A stretch of DNA of 64,000 nt from Symsagittifera roscoffensis (GCF_963678635.1 NC_087063.1:80029574-80093573), one strand, 5' to 3'. Positions 43,201 through 54,719 are shown, counted from the first letter of the stretch. Numbers and translations are program-made. The notes: generated by a model from the sequence alone, not told the origin.

Positions 43201-44868
43201 AGTCCACGTGTGCATAAAGTCACTGTGTTGAGGTTGGAGAGGTGGCTGGATCAAGATTTGCTCTTCCTCAGGAATGCAGACCCCAGGATGTGCACTATTC
43301 CACTCAATATGCAGGTTGAAATTATTGCTGCATGCACGTTGCTGCATTTAAATACTGATTTAGACTGTTTGGTTTTGCAAAAATTTGGAATTAAGTTATT
43401 GAAGGTATTCTAGTTTAAAGGTGTTCACTTTGGCATGGCGACACTTATTCGCAAGTGATAACTCGTATCAAATATAAATAGCGAGAATTCATTGCAAAGC
43501 TTTTTAATCAGGATTTATCGCTTGAAAGTCTTGCAAAACATTCCATATCAAATCCCACACCAACTAAGGCATGGCTGTTTGGTTGCTGTGCATTGCTAAA
43601 TCAACTTATTTCAAATAATATGTATTTTTTATGCTTAATTGCTGCGCAGCGTGTTGGCGCTTTTTGAAATGTTACCAATTATCGCCCCACGATTCACTAT
43701 AGTATCCCGGGTGTTTTGTGAGTTTCAAAAGTTTTGTTTTGATTTCAGCCGGAACCTATTCCAGATAAGGTGCCAGTGTTCACTGGTAAAGTGAAGATGC
43801 AGCCGAAGCCATGGTCCTACAGATGGGAGAGATTCAACCTCAAAAACATGGACACTTCGTGAGTAGTTTCTTCCCTTGTAGACTTCGTTATCTTATTTAG
43901 AAACAATGGCGCGGGCAATTTTGCGGTGTTTCTAAGTGTCGATTAGCAAAGTCAAGACCCTGAATTAGATCTTTTTTTTTCAGATAAAGTCTGGAAGTTA
44001 CTTTGTTTCTTTGGGGCTTGACTTGTGATTTTTATTCCAAGTACGCTTTCCAAAATTCTAAGTGCATATAGCGCCAAAAAAACGTTTATTCGTTTTAGTT
44101 TCGGAAGTGGATTTTAATTTCCCAGCTCAATAAAGAAATTAATTATTGAACCAATAATGCATTACCTTAAACTGAGAAAAACTATCCTCTTTGAAAGTAT
44201 TCAATTTTCTACAAAAAGAGTATGCATTATGCAATTGACTGTCGCCACAAGTTTGCTTTGATCAATCAGGATTGGACTCAGTGTAGGGGAAAGCAGACAA
44301 CATCACCCCAACCCCCCCCCCCCCCCCTAATGAATTGGACTCCATCAGCAGCCAAAGGCCACACATTTTTCAGCCAAAGGCCAAATTCAAAAGTTTTTCG
44401 AAAAAACAAGTCAGTTGGCTCTTTTTAAACTGTCTGTTGGCCATTTTTTTTTATAGAACTTGCGCCGGAATTTTGTTTTGAAAAATAGGGTTTTGACTGT
44501 TTTTGGAGAGCTCGAAAATCGATTCTGTGCATCAAAAAAAGTCGACATTTTGTTTGAAAATCTAACCCCTATCGAAATAATTCTCGATTCTTACTTGCTC
44601 AACATCCTAAATCGTAACTTCTATTTGTTTCAGCTACTTAACCCCTCTTGACCGTGAAAGAGCGCGCAGACATGTTTACTACGAGTACGACCACTCGAAA
44701 GACATCTACGACGACGCCACAGACCAAGTCAGTCAAGCCGAGCTGAGAGAATTAGCAAAAGTTCTCTCTCAAAAAGACAATACTCAAAAACTTACTGAAG
44801 ATGAATGTGAATCTGAACTGAGCTTAGAAATTGATGAAGTTGAAACTGAAATTGAAGTTACTGCTTAA
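31104..44868 (+). CDS. MRPL19: Mitochondrial ribosomal protein mL19 (six exons)
   Basis: Component of the mitochondrial large ribosomal subunit (bL19 family). Exons: 31104-31229, 32117-32278, 37413-37536, 43046-43314, 43749-43858, 44634-44868; phases fit throughout and give about 341 residues (human about 292). Residues 1-14, [14 protein letters not shown], look like a mitochondrial targeting start. Exon 2 ends in PPEFV. Exon 3 has [20 protein letters not shown]. Exon 4 has the L19 core, [22 protein letters not shown] and LLFLRNADP. Exon 5 has [16 protein letters not shown]. Exon 6 is an acidic C-terminal extension. An insertion of about 11 residues ([11 protein letters not shown]) interrupts the core after FLRNV. 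Introns are 887, 5134, 5509, 434 and 775 bp; introns 2 and 3 begin with GC, the others with GT. The first exon is the least certain, as it is supported only by phase and splice signals. Confidence 0.9.
31520..32090. repeat. Intronic repeat family, intron 1 copies
   Basis: Two diverged copies (about 31520-31690 and 31750-31990) share AAGGCAAACTCCACTATCGAAC and the TTTTTCAACAAGCCCGGTTTTTC block with 40750-42960 and 44090-44200. All are inside MRPL19 introns and in the same orientation. Confidence 0.6.
32279..32280 (+). promoter_or_regulatory. GC splice donor, MRPL19 intron 2
   Basis: The exon ends CAG and the intron starts GCAAGT, the classical strong GC donor. The acceptor is TTGCAG at 37412. 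Both borders are phase 0, and the joined reading aligns with the family between PPEFV and MKRRK. Confidence 0.85.
32780..33264 (+). pseudogene. LINE ORF1: SGNH esterase domain
   Basis: The first frame (about 32780-32935) carries [16 protein letters not shown], the GND block of SGNH hydrolases. After a frame change, 32947-33264 continues with [11 protein letters not shown] and [14 protein letters not shown], the block holding the catalytic Asp and His. The frame change at about 32940 breaks the protein. Esterase domains of this kind occur in ORF1 of CR1-like LINEs. Confidence 0.7.
33505..34275 (+). CDS. LINE ORF1: PHD-like and RNA-binding part
   Basis: Cys and His residues in [16 protein letters not shown] and LLLCNRC (33505-33640) form a PHD-like zinc module, with one stop inside. 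From 33640 an open frame of 211 codons has a coiled coil ([20 protein letters not shown]) and an RRM-like block ([23 protein letters not shown]). This protein would bind the LINE RNA. The frame ends at TGA 34273-34275, and the endonuclease frame follows in the same phase. Confidence 0.75.
34276..36992 (+). pseudogene. LINE ORF2: endonuclease and reverse transcriptase
   Basis: An APE-type endonuclease nicks the target: [49 protein letters not shown] (34300-34993), with a frame break near 34500. RT primes on the nick: [28 protein letters not shown], then [26 protein letters not shown] and FGYADDFK (YADD at 36325-36336). The RT frame changes near 35900. A C-terminal part runs to 36992. A 27-bp in-frame tandem duplication (35833-35886) repeats RYRPISLL. 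Catalytic residues remain, but the frame breaks inactivate it. Confidence 0.88.
37189..37243. repeat. (CTA)n tail of the LINE
   Basis: About 18 CTA units directly at the LINE 3' end. Simple-repeat tails are usual for LINEs that end without poly-A. Confidence 0.9.
37537..37538 (+). promoter_or_regulatory. GC splice donor, MRPL19 intron 3
   Basis: The exon ends ACG and the intron starts GCAAGT. The acceptor is TTTTGTTTAG at 43045. The split codon G/GA gives Gly, and the joined reading has the same length as other family members across this point. No GT nearby keeps the frame. Confidence 0.85.
38094..38945 (+). repeat. Three tRNA-like SINE fragments
   Basis: Copies at about 38094-38170, 38641-38735 and 38876-38945 share GGCAAAGG..GTTCGAATCYG..GGGCC, a good polymerase III B box. 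The second has an A-box-like GGCGTAGAG about 45 bp before it. Copies 2 and 3 also share AAACAACAACTT..GATGGCAAAGG. They look like worn copies of one tRNA-derived family. A weaker trace is at about 46110. Confidence 0.55.
39400..40445 (-). pseudogene. Second LINE RT relic in intron 3
   Basis: On the - strand, [14 protein letters not shown] matches the GVPQGSxLSPxLF block of LINE RTs. It is followed by [13 protein letters not shown] (YADD at about 40315-40330) and [12 protein letters not shown]. Traces of the C-terminal part reach about 39900 ([12 protein letters not shown]). Many stops. Opposite in direction to the CR1-like LINE, so a separate insertion. Confidence 0.7.
40750..42960. repeat. 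Tandem intronic repeat, about 0.9-1.1 kb units
   Basis: Unit 1 (about 40885-41995) and unit 2 (about 41996-42885) are almost identical. Unit 1 is longer because an internal 218-bp block (starting TCTATTTATTAAGC at 41361 and 41579) is doubled; unit 2 has it once. Matching short frames, for example the 68-codon frame at 41071 and 42184, are repeat copies and not genes. Related sequence occurs in introns 1 and 5. Confidence 0.85.
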
Positions 44869-45211
44869 TGTATTTTGAATTAAATTGAGTGCGATTTTTT
44901 TTTGGAATGTGAATTTTGGAGCGGGGTGTGTTTGCAGTTCAAAATCAGACTCCTCGACATTTCAACTCTGACCAAACAGCGCTGCGCTTTTACTTTTCCA
45001 GCCTAAAAGTGACGTAAAAGCAAATCATCTCAGTCAGCGCTAATTACCCTATAGCTTAAGGGTCATTAGCGCTGTTTTTTGGGGCTTGAAATTGAACTTA
45101 TGCTCCCAATAGTCTTCTTGGAGGAACTTTAAATTAGTTGTTTTTGTAAAAATCAGCCAATTGAAACTTGTGTTTTCCTCGCTGATAGAGGTTTAATTAT
45201 TAAAAAATAAA
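44869..45211 (+). other. MRPL19 3' UTR with poly-A signal
   Basis: Non-coding sequence follows the stop codon. The first AATAAA is at 45206-45211, giving a 3' UTR of about 350-370 bp. Confidence 0.6.
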
Positions 45212-47302
45212 GTTTGGTACTTTATCCATACGTTATGAGGAGGCATTCAAAATAACAGGTAAAAAATAAGTGCTTTTGGGATAAGCGACAAAATGCGTGG
45301 CTGTTTTATCCAAAAAGGTATTTTAAACAATCAGAAAGTTAGGTTTGAGTTTACGAAACTTGTGTACACGAGCGGTAGCGTTGTGTGATAGTAGGATGCA
45401 ACTTTTTTTTCAACCCAAGTCGCAAATAGTACTTTTGGTGGAGTTTTTGAATCTGTAGGTTGTTTTAGCCAAGTGCTTAGACATCTGATTAATAAAAGAC
45501 TAACACAGTAAATGCTTTGTTAATTCATCATTTGAACTGAAAAAAGCTATTTCTTTCATACAACAGTTTAATAATTGAAAGCCTCTTTCATACAATCTCC
45601 AACCTGATAAAATTGACGAGATTTTTGAAATACATAATTTATTGCAATTTGATTTAAAACTCTAATTTATTACATGCAAAGTTAGTGTGGTTGCCTTAAG
45701 TTGATTACATTTGCGAATATGTTTAAGGACTTCAAAGCTCCTAACTGTTTGCTGCGTTCTCGTTCGTGTTTGCAAAGCTGCAGCATCGCCTCCAGGATTT
45801 TTTTTAAGAAGAGCAGACTTCCTCTGGAAAACAAACATAATTCTCCATGCTCTATTTGTCATACTGAAAATAAAAAATATAACCCATTTCCGATACTTGT
45901 AGAACACAGAGAGTAGAGTATTCTGATCTACTGACTTTCCATCCCTATCAATGAATAGTAATAACAGTTGGTCTTGTAATCGGAAAATAGAATTTTTCCG
46001 TAAAAAAACTTCTTAGTAATCTTTCTTCTTAATAAACTTGCATCTTTATTGAACCCTAACTAACCCCAGTCATTTTCACATTTGGTTTTGAGGTAAATCG
46101 GTTGCCTTGTTTTTTATGGTTTGAATTTGGAACCCCGGCTGGACCTTAATTTTTCAGTATGATTGACAAGAGAATATTTTTCGCGAAAAGTTGCTGAGTG
46201 AGCCTCAAATTAGTCGCGGCTTAGTTTTGTGGACCCATTTGCCATTTCACAGATTTTTCTTGTGATGCCAGCAGTGTTTTGTGTTTTACAAATATTAGTT
46301 TAGCCCTGGAAGTTTTTTTACTATGACTTAGCATATTTTCATTTTGTTTTTTCTTTCGCTTCAAAATTTTATTTGACCCACAATGTTTTGGCTTATGTTT
46401 TATTGGCATAGTTAACTTATTTTGGGCCGTTCGGAGCAGTAATATTGTTTTAATTTTAAACAATTCAGGTTGATTGTGGTGTAAAAATTTAAAATTTCAA
46501 GACAGCTGGTCAAAAATTTTATATGCCAACTTCTCTAGCATTTGATTAATTTCATCTCAATGGCCAACCCATGTATTGTCTGCGTTTTCGCCTCTCGCTA
46601 GAAAAAGTTTATTGAATGCTGATTCTTTTCTTATTTTCGACAGTTAATTGAAATTGAAGTTTTCATTTATTCCAAAAAGTAAGTTCATTTTTGTCATTTT
46701 TTTTCGTTAGTTGTCTCCGTCTCATTTTCATCTCACTAGCTCACAATGCTACGCTTCGTTGCATTGCAAAAATTGCAACGCTCAGCATCCTGTAAGTTAA
46801 TTTGTTTATTTTTTTCCGCAAACAAGATCCTAAAATTGTCCAAATTCAGAATAAGCCCTAAGAAGAAGAAATACCTATGAGGTCAAAAATTGAGGTAAAC
46901 TGAAAATGGAAAAACGGTATATGAATTTTTGACAGCAATTCTACACCAAGTCTTTAGCATAAAATTTAACCGTCTGCATTATATTGTTTCATTTTTTCCC
47001 GTCAGAACTCGTGTGAGAAAGAAAAAAAACTTAACCGAAATTTTTTAAGACCAGGAGAGTTTTATTTTTTGTAGAAAAAAAAGACATCAATCAACAGTAA
47101 ACAATTGGGGAAGCAAACTTATATTAAAAATCATTAAAATTTTCATTGAACTCAATAGTTTGAATACAAAAAGTTAGTCTGAATTATTCGTGAAAACTAC
47201 TATTTCATGATTTTTTTCTATATCGACAGGCTATAATTTTAACATTGATTTTGTCAAAAGAATTATTCAAGATAAAAACGTCAGACTGTTCTTCAACTTT
47301 CA
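45212..47302. other. Intergenic DNA, nothing recognised
   Basis: AT-rich, with short frames only and overlapping frames on both strands at 45660-45916. No motif seen, apart from a weak SINE-like trace (GGTTTGAATTTGGAACCCCGGC) near 46115. Confidence 0.4.
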
Positions 47303-48224
47303 CCCGGGTTGACCAAAACTTCTTATCATACAATTTCCATATATGAGAAACTTCTTGTCGTACAATTTCATACAATTCCATACGTACAGAAAATTGTATG
47401 AAAACTCTATGATAAGCATTTTTCCATATATGAAAATTGTATGATAGATGTTTTCCCATAAACAAAAAATTTTGAATTTTTCTTTCTAAATTTTCGGTTG
47501 TAGATGCAACCGAACACAAGTGACAAAGACCTTGGTTACTCAAGACACCAAAGGTTGGACGGTCTTGCATTTAAAATGCATAGAAAACGACCTGAATTTT
47601 GCTGTCTTTCACAATTGATATAACAAAAGTAACAAACTTTTATTTTTTGGCAAAATTCTTTAATGATGATTATATTAAGTTTTTGAATTTTCAAATTATC
47701 AGACATTGATTGAGGCTTACATTAACACCCCATACAAAAGAAAGAGGAATTTTCAGCGTTTTTGAAAAAAAAATTAAGTGAAAAGAAAAAATTAAGCCAT
47801 TTTTATCGTATCCAGGACTACGTTATGCACACAAAATATTAAATTTTGCATGCAAAATTTTTTTTTTCGAAAAATGTTTGTTTGCGTAGTAAAATCGATT
47901 TGCGGTTGAAAAAAAAACAAAAAAAATTTTGGGCTAAATTTTCAAAACTACTTGAAAAATTTTTTGTGTCGCCACCAAAAAAATGCCAGTCATACAATTT
48001 CCATATATGGGAATTGTATGATAAGCATTTTTTTCAAAAAACAAAAACCTCAGTTTTTATCACCAGATTGTTTTATTAGAATCAAACAGCCACAGAAATG
48101 AGTTAATACCAGTTTTCAACCATTTTTAGAAATTGTATGAAAATTGTATGACAAGCATTTTCCCACACACTTGATGTATGGAATTGTATGATAAGCATTT
48201 TCGGTGTAAGGAGGTCAACCCGGG
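47303..48224. mobile_element. Non-autonomous inverted-repeat element, 0.9 kb
   Basis: Ends are exact inverted copies, CCCGGGTTGACC (47303-47314) and GGTCAACCCGGG (48213-48224). Inside the ends, ..CTTATCATACAATTCCATA.. is also inverted, so imperfect arms reach about 45 bp. The unit TTGTATGATAAGCATTTT recurs in both orientations near 47340, 47400, 47440, 47990, 48140 and 48190. No transposase frame. The flanks show only CA on each side, so a target duplication is unclear. Superfamily not assigned. Confidence 0.6.
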
Positions 48225-48289
48225 CAGTTTGCTGTCATTGAGGTTAAACTGTCACGTTACAATTTTGTGATTTTCCAACTGTTTTTAAA

Positions 48290-49280
48290 CGAAACAATCG
48301 TTTCAGAAAGGTTCTGCTAGTAGTTTGTTGATAAATTCAATTAGCTTGTTTCCTTATTTGTTTTCAAAGGTTGAGCAGTTCTTTTGTATTTAAGCGAATA
48401 CTACTAACAGCTAGAAACTAATACTGAATAGCAACACAGTAAATTTTCGCAATCTGTTGATTATATTTAAACAAAACGACCTAAGGCAAAAAAGATACTG
48501 TTACATAGAAAGATTAATTAAATATCAAAAAATACAAAATATTTCAGAAATAATTTTTGGAAACTGTGCTCTATGAGCCCCGACTGAATTGTGTCTTAGT
48601 TATTTCACCCTCGCAACCAAATTTTATTATTGCCAACAGCGCGAAAGAACGAAAGATAACCTCTACATACCTGGGGAAGATACCTGGAGAAGAAAAATCA
48701 AATTACTAGATCTAGTCAACTCGATAATTTGAATTAAAAAAATATTCTGATTTTATCGTAAAAATCGATATTTCATTAAGTGAATTGTTTTCAATCGACA
48801 AGCAAAAGTTTTCATCATTCATTTTGTCCAAAAAATAGCTTCGAGATCTACCTGTCATACCTTCTTTCAGTTTGCAGTTTGGTTTTCAAATAAAAACATC
48901 ACTGGATAATTTTGCGGGTTTTCCAATCTTGATAAAATTAACCATTCTGTTTCAAAATGGTTCTGCTTGTAGTTGATTTAAAAAAAAATTAATGTGTTTT
49001 CTTATAAGGAAGCAAAGGCTGAGCAATTGTTTTAATATTTTAAACTAATTGAACTTGAGTGCATCGAAACAATACTGAATAGCAACATAGTGAGTTTTGG
49101 CAAGCTGCTGATCATATTTTAAAAAAATTGAGCAGAAGCAATAAAAACATCGCTGCGCAGGAAGAGAAGCAATGAATCTAAAAAAAACAAAAAATTGAAT
49201 TAGTTTTTCTAAAATGAGCTCTAAGAGCCCAGACTGAGGTTGTGTCTTCACGACCCTACCCTCGCGACCGAACTTTGTTT
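48290..49280. repeat. Diverged direct repeat, about 0.35-0.4 kb
   Basis: 48290-48680 and 48945-49280 share GTTCTGCT(A/T)GTAGTTTG, AATACTGAATAGCAACA(C/T)AGT and GTGTCTT..CCCTCGC(A/G)ACC in the same order. A third trace with GCCATCAGCGCGACAGAAGAAAAGATAA is near 49430. Probably copies of one non-coding transposon. Confidence 0.55.
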
Positions 49281-49306
49281 TTTTAGAATATTGCGGTTAA
49301 AATTTT

Positions 49307-49891
49307 TTTTTTTTTCAAGAAAGTCGTAATTATGATTTGGTAGAATCTAATTTGACATATCAAGAGATAATGGAAAAGTCTCAGCCACCAGCGAGTCAAA
49401 GAGAGTTAACGTCAACTGAATATTATAATTGCCATCAGCGCGACAGAAGAAAAGATAATTTTAATGGGTGTACCTTTCGCGCCTTGCTTTTTAAAATACT
49501 GCACAAATTTTAATCAATGTTAAAATATTATACAATTCAAAGTATGCTAGCCATTTAATGAATTTTGATTTGAGGAAAAAAATAATTCTTCGTATATGTA
49601 CAAAATTTATTCAAAGACCATCAGTTTTTAAGTAAAATGATTGTTGTTCGGTTTTTTTTTCAACAGATTTACCAAAATTCGATGGTAAATCATAATCAAA
49701 GTCAAAACCTATTAGTTTCGGGCAGTTACCTTGTAAGAATATTTGACTAAAGTTACAAACGACTCCATTACTTTTACTACCTAGGAAACCACCATTGGGC
49801 CTATTGATTTGTCCACAGATGTCTCAGAGCGGAAGTTTTTTTTAGTATTTTTTGATACTGTTACATAATTACGACTTTCTTGAAAAAAAAA
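49307..49891. mobile_element. Small inverted-repeat element (MITE-like)
   Basis: CAAGAAAGTCGTAATTATG with a T run (49307-49334) returns as its reverse complement with an A run (49864-49891). The arms are about 28 bp and the whole about 585 bp, with no coding capacity. No target duplication identified. Confidence 0.45.
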
Positions 49892-49909
49892 GAAACAGAA
49901 TTTGCTCGG

Positions 49910-50390
49910 TGTCAGATTAGAGGGGCGTCGAAGGGGTTTTCAGATAGTCTAGAAACTTTGGGTAACAACTGGTAAGCTTCACTGGGAGGGTTACCAAGTG
50001 GTCAGTGACAGGAGTTCCAGAGGGCTGAAAGCACGAAGACCCAGGAAGCAAGAAGCGGACCACCAGAGTGTGTTGGAAGAGTCATTCGGGCATCGTTTAC
50101 AACGCACTAGGCAAAAATATAAAATGACTAGTATCGGCTCTATCCACATTTTTGACTTCAGCAATGGTTCTTACTTAAGCTGAGCTTGGAAATAGGTTTT
50201 TTGGGGTTTCTGTTGAGTGGTTTTGCACCCATCGCAGTTAAAGGATTTTTACTTAAGTGAAGGGGCGGCGGTTAAATTAAAGGAGGAGGTAAGATATATA
50301 GGAAATTTGATAGGAACGGGGTTTTATTGCTGTATGTCAGTAATCGAAATCTTATGTTAAATAACCGGAATCTATATCGATAACTATAGT
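49910..50390. repeat. Dispersed repeat, related to 3770-4290
   Basis: Weakly similar to 3770-4290 in the same order (GGGGCGT.GAA.GGG, ACTGGTAAGCTTCACTG, then the ACTTAAGTGAAGGGGC block). It lies just before the decayed gypsy element and could be its 5' LTR, with the 3770 copy a solo LTR. Neither clean ends nor a primer site were found. Confidence 0.35.
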
Positions 50391-50839
50391 AACCACACGA
50401 AAGACCTCTCAGAGATCAAAAACGTTCGAGTGAAAGGGGAAAGGCTTGTCAGATCAGGTTGAGGTATCGGAAGTTTTTTTGTGGTATTAACCACAAAGGT
50501 ATCAATTCCAATCTCCCTAACACCAGTGGAACAAAATGCGTATCAACCAGGTGCAAGATAAATTTTCGGAAATAGCAATTTATATCTGAAATTGTTGGGA
50601 CTTGAAGAAGAAGTTTTTTTCCACCTGGTCCTTCTTTGAAAAACCAAATCCTTCACAGGAATTATGCTTTTTTTCCTTCTTTAACAACCTGGAGTTAGTA
50701 AACTGACCAGATGTAAACGATTGCAAATCATAACGAAGAAATATATTCAAGGAAATATTTACATGTAATTTTTTTCAAATTCTTTTTATATACTTTTACT
50801 TTCATCAATTCTTTTCCTTTCAATTGGGATCAGTCTTGA

Positions 50840-51080
50840 GTCTGAAAACACACGATAACACCATTCTAGAGAGTTCTACTAGCCTCCTGGGAAGCGAAAA
50901 CAACTGCCCAAGGGTTTCGACCTTGCATCTAGTGAAGCTCGTCAACAACTAACCAACGGTTTTGGTCTTGAGTCCTGGGAAGTTCAATCGATTGCCGAAT
51001 ATTTGTTGTCTTGGGAAGTTGAACTAACTGCCCAGCACTAGTTTCTCTTGAGTCTTGAGAAGTTCATATAACTGCCCAAC
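50840..51080. repeat. Degenerate tandem repeat, about 60-bp unit
   Basis: About four units of the pattern TTGAGTCYTGGGAAGTTCAA..AACTGCCCAACACTA follow one another with substitutions. No coding sense seen. Confidence 0.55.
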
Positions 51081-51199
51081 ACTAAATTTATAAAGTTACT
51101 GTTGAAACAAAAAAATACATTGCAATCGTGGTTGGGAGGGCCAAGCACCTGGCAAATCTTATAATAATTTTAAGTTCAATTTGTTTATGTTTATAAATG

Positions 51200-52945
51200 A
51201 TGCAATAGCTAGAGCAAATTGACAAAAAACTCAAATCTGGCGAAGACTCAAATCGATAGGAACTGAAAAAAGATATCAGGCAAAACCAAAATGAAAGTCT
51301 CGAAAACTACTGCACAATGGCGAGATCAATTGAAGAGAAGAAACAACAGACAGCCGAGAAGGTTGAACAACAGACTGATAAGGAACAAGAAAAGCTTTGA
51401 AAAAGGACACGGAGGAAGTGAAGAAAAGTTATGAAAGCTTAAATAACAAGCTCTGTAACCTAGAGCCCAGAGTGGATACGATGAGAAGGGACCAAGCCGA
51501 GATATCGAAAAGAAGTAACCGCGAAGAAACTTTAGAAAAAAGCGTCCCAGCTGCGGTTGCAGAGATCAATCTAGAAACAAGTGATCAGAGTCTGAGCGAG
51601 TACGAAAAGAAAATAAAGGAGTAAAAGCCAATGCCTAACACAGCGGAGCAGGAGCCGAACACGATCGATCTCTCTCCAATCGGGGATGGTAACGAAACAA
51701 CAATGCTCAAACCAAGAACCAAGAGAATATCCTTCACAAAAAACTCCTTCACAACGATCGGGACCGAGAAGGGCGAGGCCTTCGGAAGACTTTCTACGAT
51801 AACAACAGAAACTGTAACGACTGCAGAAGAGACATAATCTGCAGAAACGACACACCGAGAAGAAAGCCAGGCATCAGGAAGATCATCGGAATCAAGGGGA
51901 CCAGAAGACATGATGGAACTGATGCAAAATCTAGAGCAAATTGACAAAAAACTCAAATCTGGTGAAGACTCAAATCAATAGGAACTGAAAAGAGATATCA
52001 GGCAAAACCAAAATGAAAGTCTCGAAAACTACTGCACAATGGCGAGATCAATTGAAGAGAAGAAACAGCAGACAGCCGAGAAGGTTGAACAACAGACTGA
52101 TAAGGAACGAGAAAAGCTAAATAAAAAACGACATGGAGGAAGTGAAGAAAAGTTATATAAGCTTAAATAACAAGCTCTGTAACCTAGAGCCCAGAGGGGA
52201 TACGATGAGTAGGGACCAAGCTGAGATTTCGAAAAGAAGCAACCGCGAAGAAACTTGAGAAAAAAAGCGTCCCAGCTACGGTTGCAGAGATCAACCTAGA
52301 TACAAGTGATCAAAGTCTGAGCGAGTACGAAAAGAAAAAAAAGAAGTAAAAGCCAATGCCTAACACAGCGGAGCAGGAGCCGAACACGATCGAATTCTCT
52401 CCAGTCGGGGATGGTAACGAAACAACAATGCTCAAACAAAGAACCAAGAGAACATCCTTCACAAAAGACTCATTCAGAACAATCGGGATCGAGAATGGCG
52501 AGACCTTCGGAAGATTTTCTACGATAACAATGGAAACTGTAACGATTGCAGAAGAGACATAATACGCAGAAACGACACACGGAGAAGAAAGCCAGGCATC
52601 AGGAAGATCATCGGAATCAAGGGGACCAGAAGACATGATGGACCTGATGCAAAAGCTAGAGCAAATTGACAAAAAACCCAAATCTGGTGAAGACTCAAAT
52701 CGATAGGAACTGAAAAGAGATATCAGGCAAAACCAAAATGAAAGTCTCAAAACTACTGCACAATGGCCAGATCAACTGAAGAGAAGAAACAGCAGACAGC
52801 CGAGAAGGTTGAACAGACTGTTAAGGAGCGGGAAAAGCTGGAAAAAAATTAGGTTATGGAGGAAGTGAAGAAAAGCTATAAAAGCTTAATTAACAAGCTC
52901 TGGAACCTATAGCCCAGAATGAATACGATGAGTAGGGACCAATCA
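51200..52945 (+). repeat. 725-bp tandem repeat in 5' gag
   Basis: Units start near 51200, 51921 and 52646 at CTAGAGCAAATTGACAAAAAACTC; the third is partial and ends near 52945. Each unit codes a charged coiled-coil stretch (VKKSYESLNNKLCNLEPRVD) and then an acidic Thr-rich stretch (MPNTAEQEPNTI, at 51631 and 52356). Stops in every unit. The duplication is older than the 4956-bp one, since the units differ more. Confidence 0.85.
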
Positions 52946-53189
52946 GAGAGTTCTTGCTCCATTCAGTCAAAACTGGATGCACTACTAGAGCCAAAACGGA
53001 AAAAGCCAGCGTCCATTCCTCTCTCTCCAATCTCGTAAAAAGAAGCCAATCTCCAAAGGAACCAATCTCGTAAAACCCGTAACCAGGGGAGAACCTTCTC
53101 AAGCGACAGCAATGCCTAAAAATACCACTGCTCACACAAGTATGACACCAAATACCACAACAAGGGCAAACATTTGGGAATTTTTGAAT

Positions 53190-54090
53190 AGCGCACTGGA
53201 AGCATTCGTCGCAAGGACCAAACGAAAGAGGAGGGGGCAATAATTTGAGAAAAACATTTCAGAAGCCAAGAGAACTCAAAGATGACTCGGATGATTGCAT
53301 CAATACATGGATTGAGTTGATGAAATTGCATCTAGAGCAAGACAACTAGAATGATGAATGACAGGCCTACACGGTTATCTTGAGCGATCTAGAGGGCACG
53401 CGGTTAAAGGTTGCGGTAGTCAAGAAAGAAGTGGAACACGATGCAGCAGACAAGATCTTTGAAATTCTGCTCAATTGTTTTGGCTCCGGAAAGGAAGGGA
53501 CATCAGGTCATGAAGAGATTCGAAAAATAGAGGCAAAAAGATGATGAATTAATTGACTGAATCTTGGATGATATAGTGAGCTTGAGGAGGAGTGAACCTG
53601 GGGAATCCACCCACCAGTAGAAGAAACTTCAGCATTGCATTGAAGCTCATCGACGGATACAAAGCGACGACTTCAAGTTATTGTTGGCGGTTTTCTAAAC
53701 GCTATCTAAAGTTAATGCACCCACTCCAGAAGAGCTGAGGTGCAAGTCTAGAGAAAACATCTATATGAAACCTAAGAGATACTCCTTTTCGGCTGATCGG
53801 AATCTTTAAAAGGCAAAACAACAAGAGAGATCAACCTGGCGCAACCCGAGAACTGATGTGGACAAACGTCGATCCTGTGCGAATTGTAGTTTAGCGGACC
53901 ACCACGTCGCGGAATTTACCTCTTACAAACAAGGGTTGAAACGCCTAAGGTACACTCATGATGAAGACGACCTGAAGCAGATGGATGATTTTGAATTGTA
54001 CAGTGACCTGATATCCAAAATAGGCTCTAAATGTTTCTCCTGTAGCCGAGAAGGTCATCCCCGGATGGATTGCCCTCTGTTCTTGTAGGT
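53190..54090 (+). pseudogene. gag of decayed gypsy element, copy 1
   Basis: A capsid-like part, CINTWIELMKLHLEQ and AADKIFEILLNCFGSG, is followed after several stops by the nucleocapsid part (53858-54088). The first knuckle, CANCSLADHHVAEF, lacks the last Cys. The second, CFSCSREGHPRMDC, is a complete CX2CX4HX4C. The same frame, identical in sequence, recurs at 58814-59044. Confidence 0.85.
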
Positions 54091-54719
54091 AGGAAAAATC
54101 AAAATCAAACAAAACACAAGTTAGCACTGGCTACGGTACAGAACACGAGATATTGGTAAGCTGAAGACTATTTGCAGAACACGGACATGATCAAAAACGA
54201 ACTGGTGACCAAATCCGTGGAGGCGCTTTTTGAAGATACAGAGCACAAAGAGCCAAATCCACAGAATTGAGCGTTGGAAGTAAAGTATGAAAAAACTGCA
54301 GCTGATGCGATCAACAAAGTGAAGCAAGATTCAGCGGCCAAAGAGATAGAGCAAAGACTGCGACAGGATAAAGAAAAACAACGCAAAAATCAGATGTCAG
54401 TTTTGGGGAGAAAAAAAGTCTGAGTTGAATTACCTTATCAAAGCTAGGAACAGTTGCAGTTCGCTAAAGATGGCAAACCATTTGCGATCACGAAGATAGG
54501 GGCGCGGATAATGTCAAAAATTACCGTTGCTCGCCACGAAGTGATGAGAAGTCTGAGCAAATCGAGTGACCAATGACTGACACACATGGATTCATACGCT
54601 GACTATTTACGCTGACTCAGTCCCCACAACCCATGTAAGGCCATTAGAGCAATCTCGACAAAAAGGGGAGGGAAGTCGATAAGGGCCAACAGCAGGTACA
54701 CCGAAGCTAACGGGCCAAA

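Noticed and set aside
51571-52750. Long Ser/Leu/Val-rich - strand frames
   Set aside because: They are the shadow of the gag repeat units, duplicated with them.
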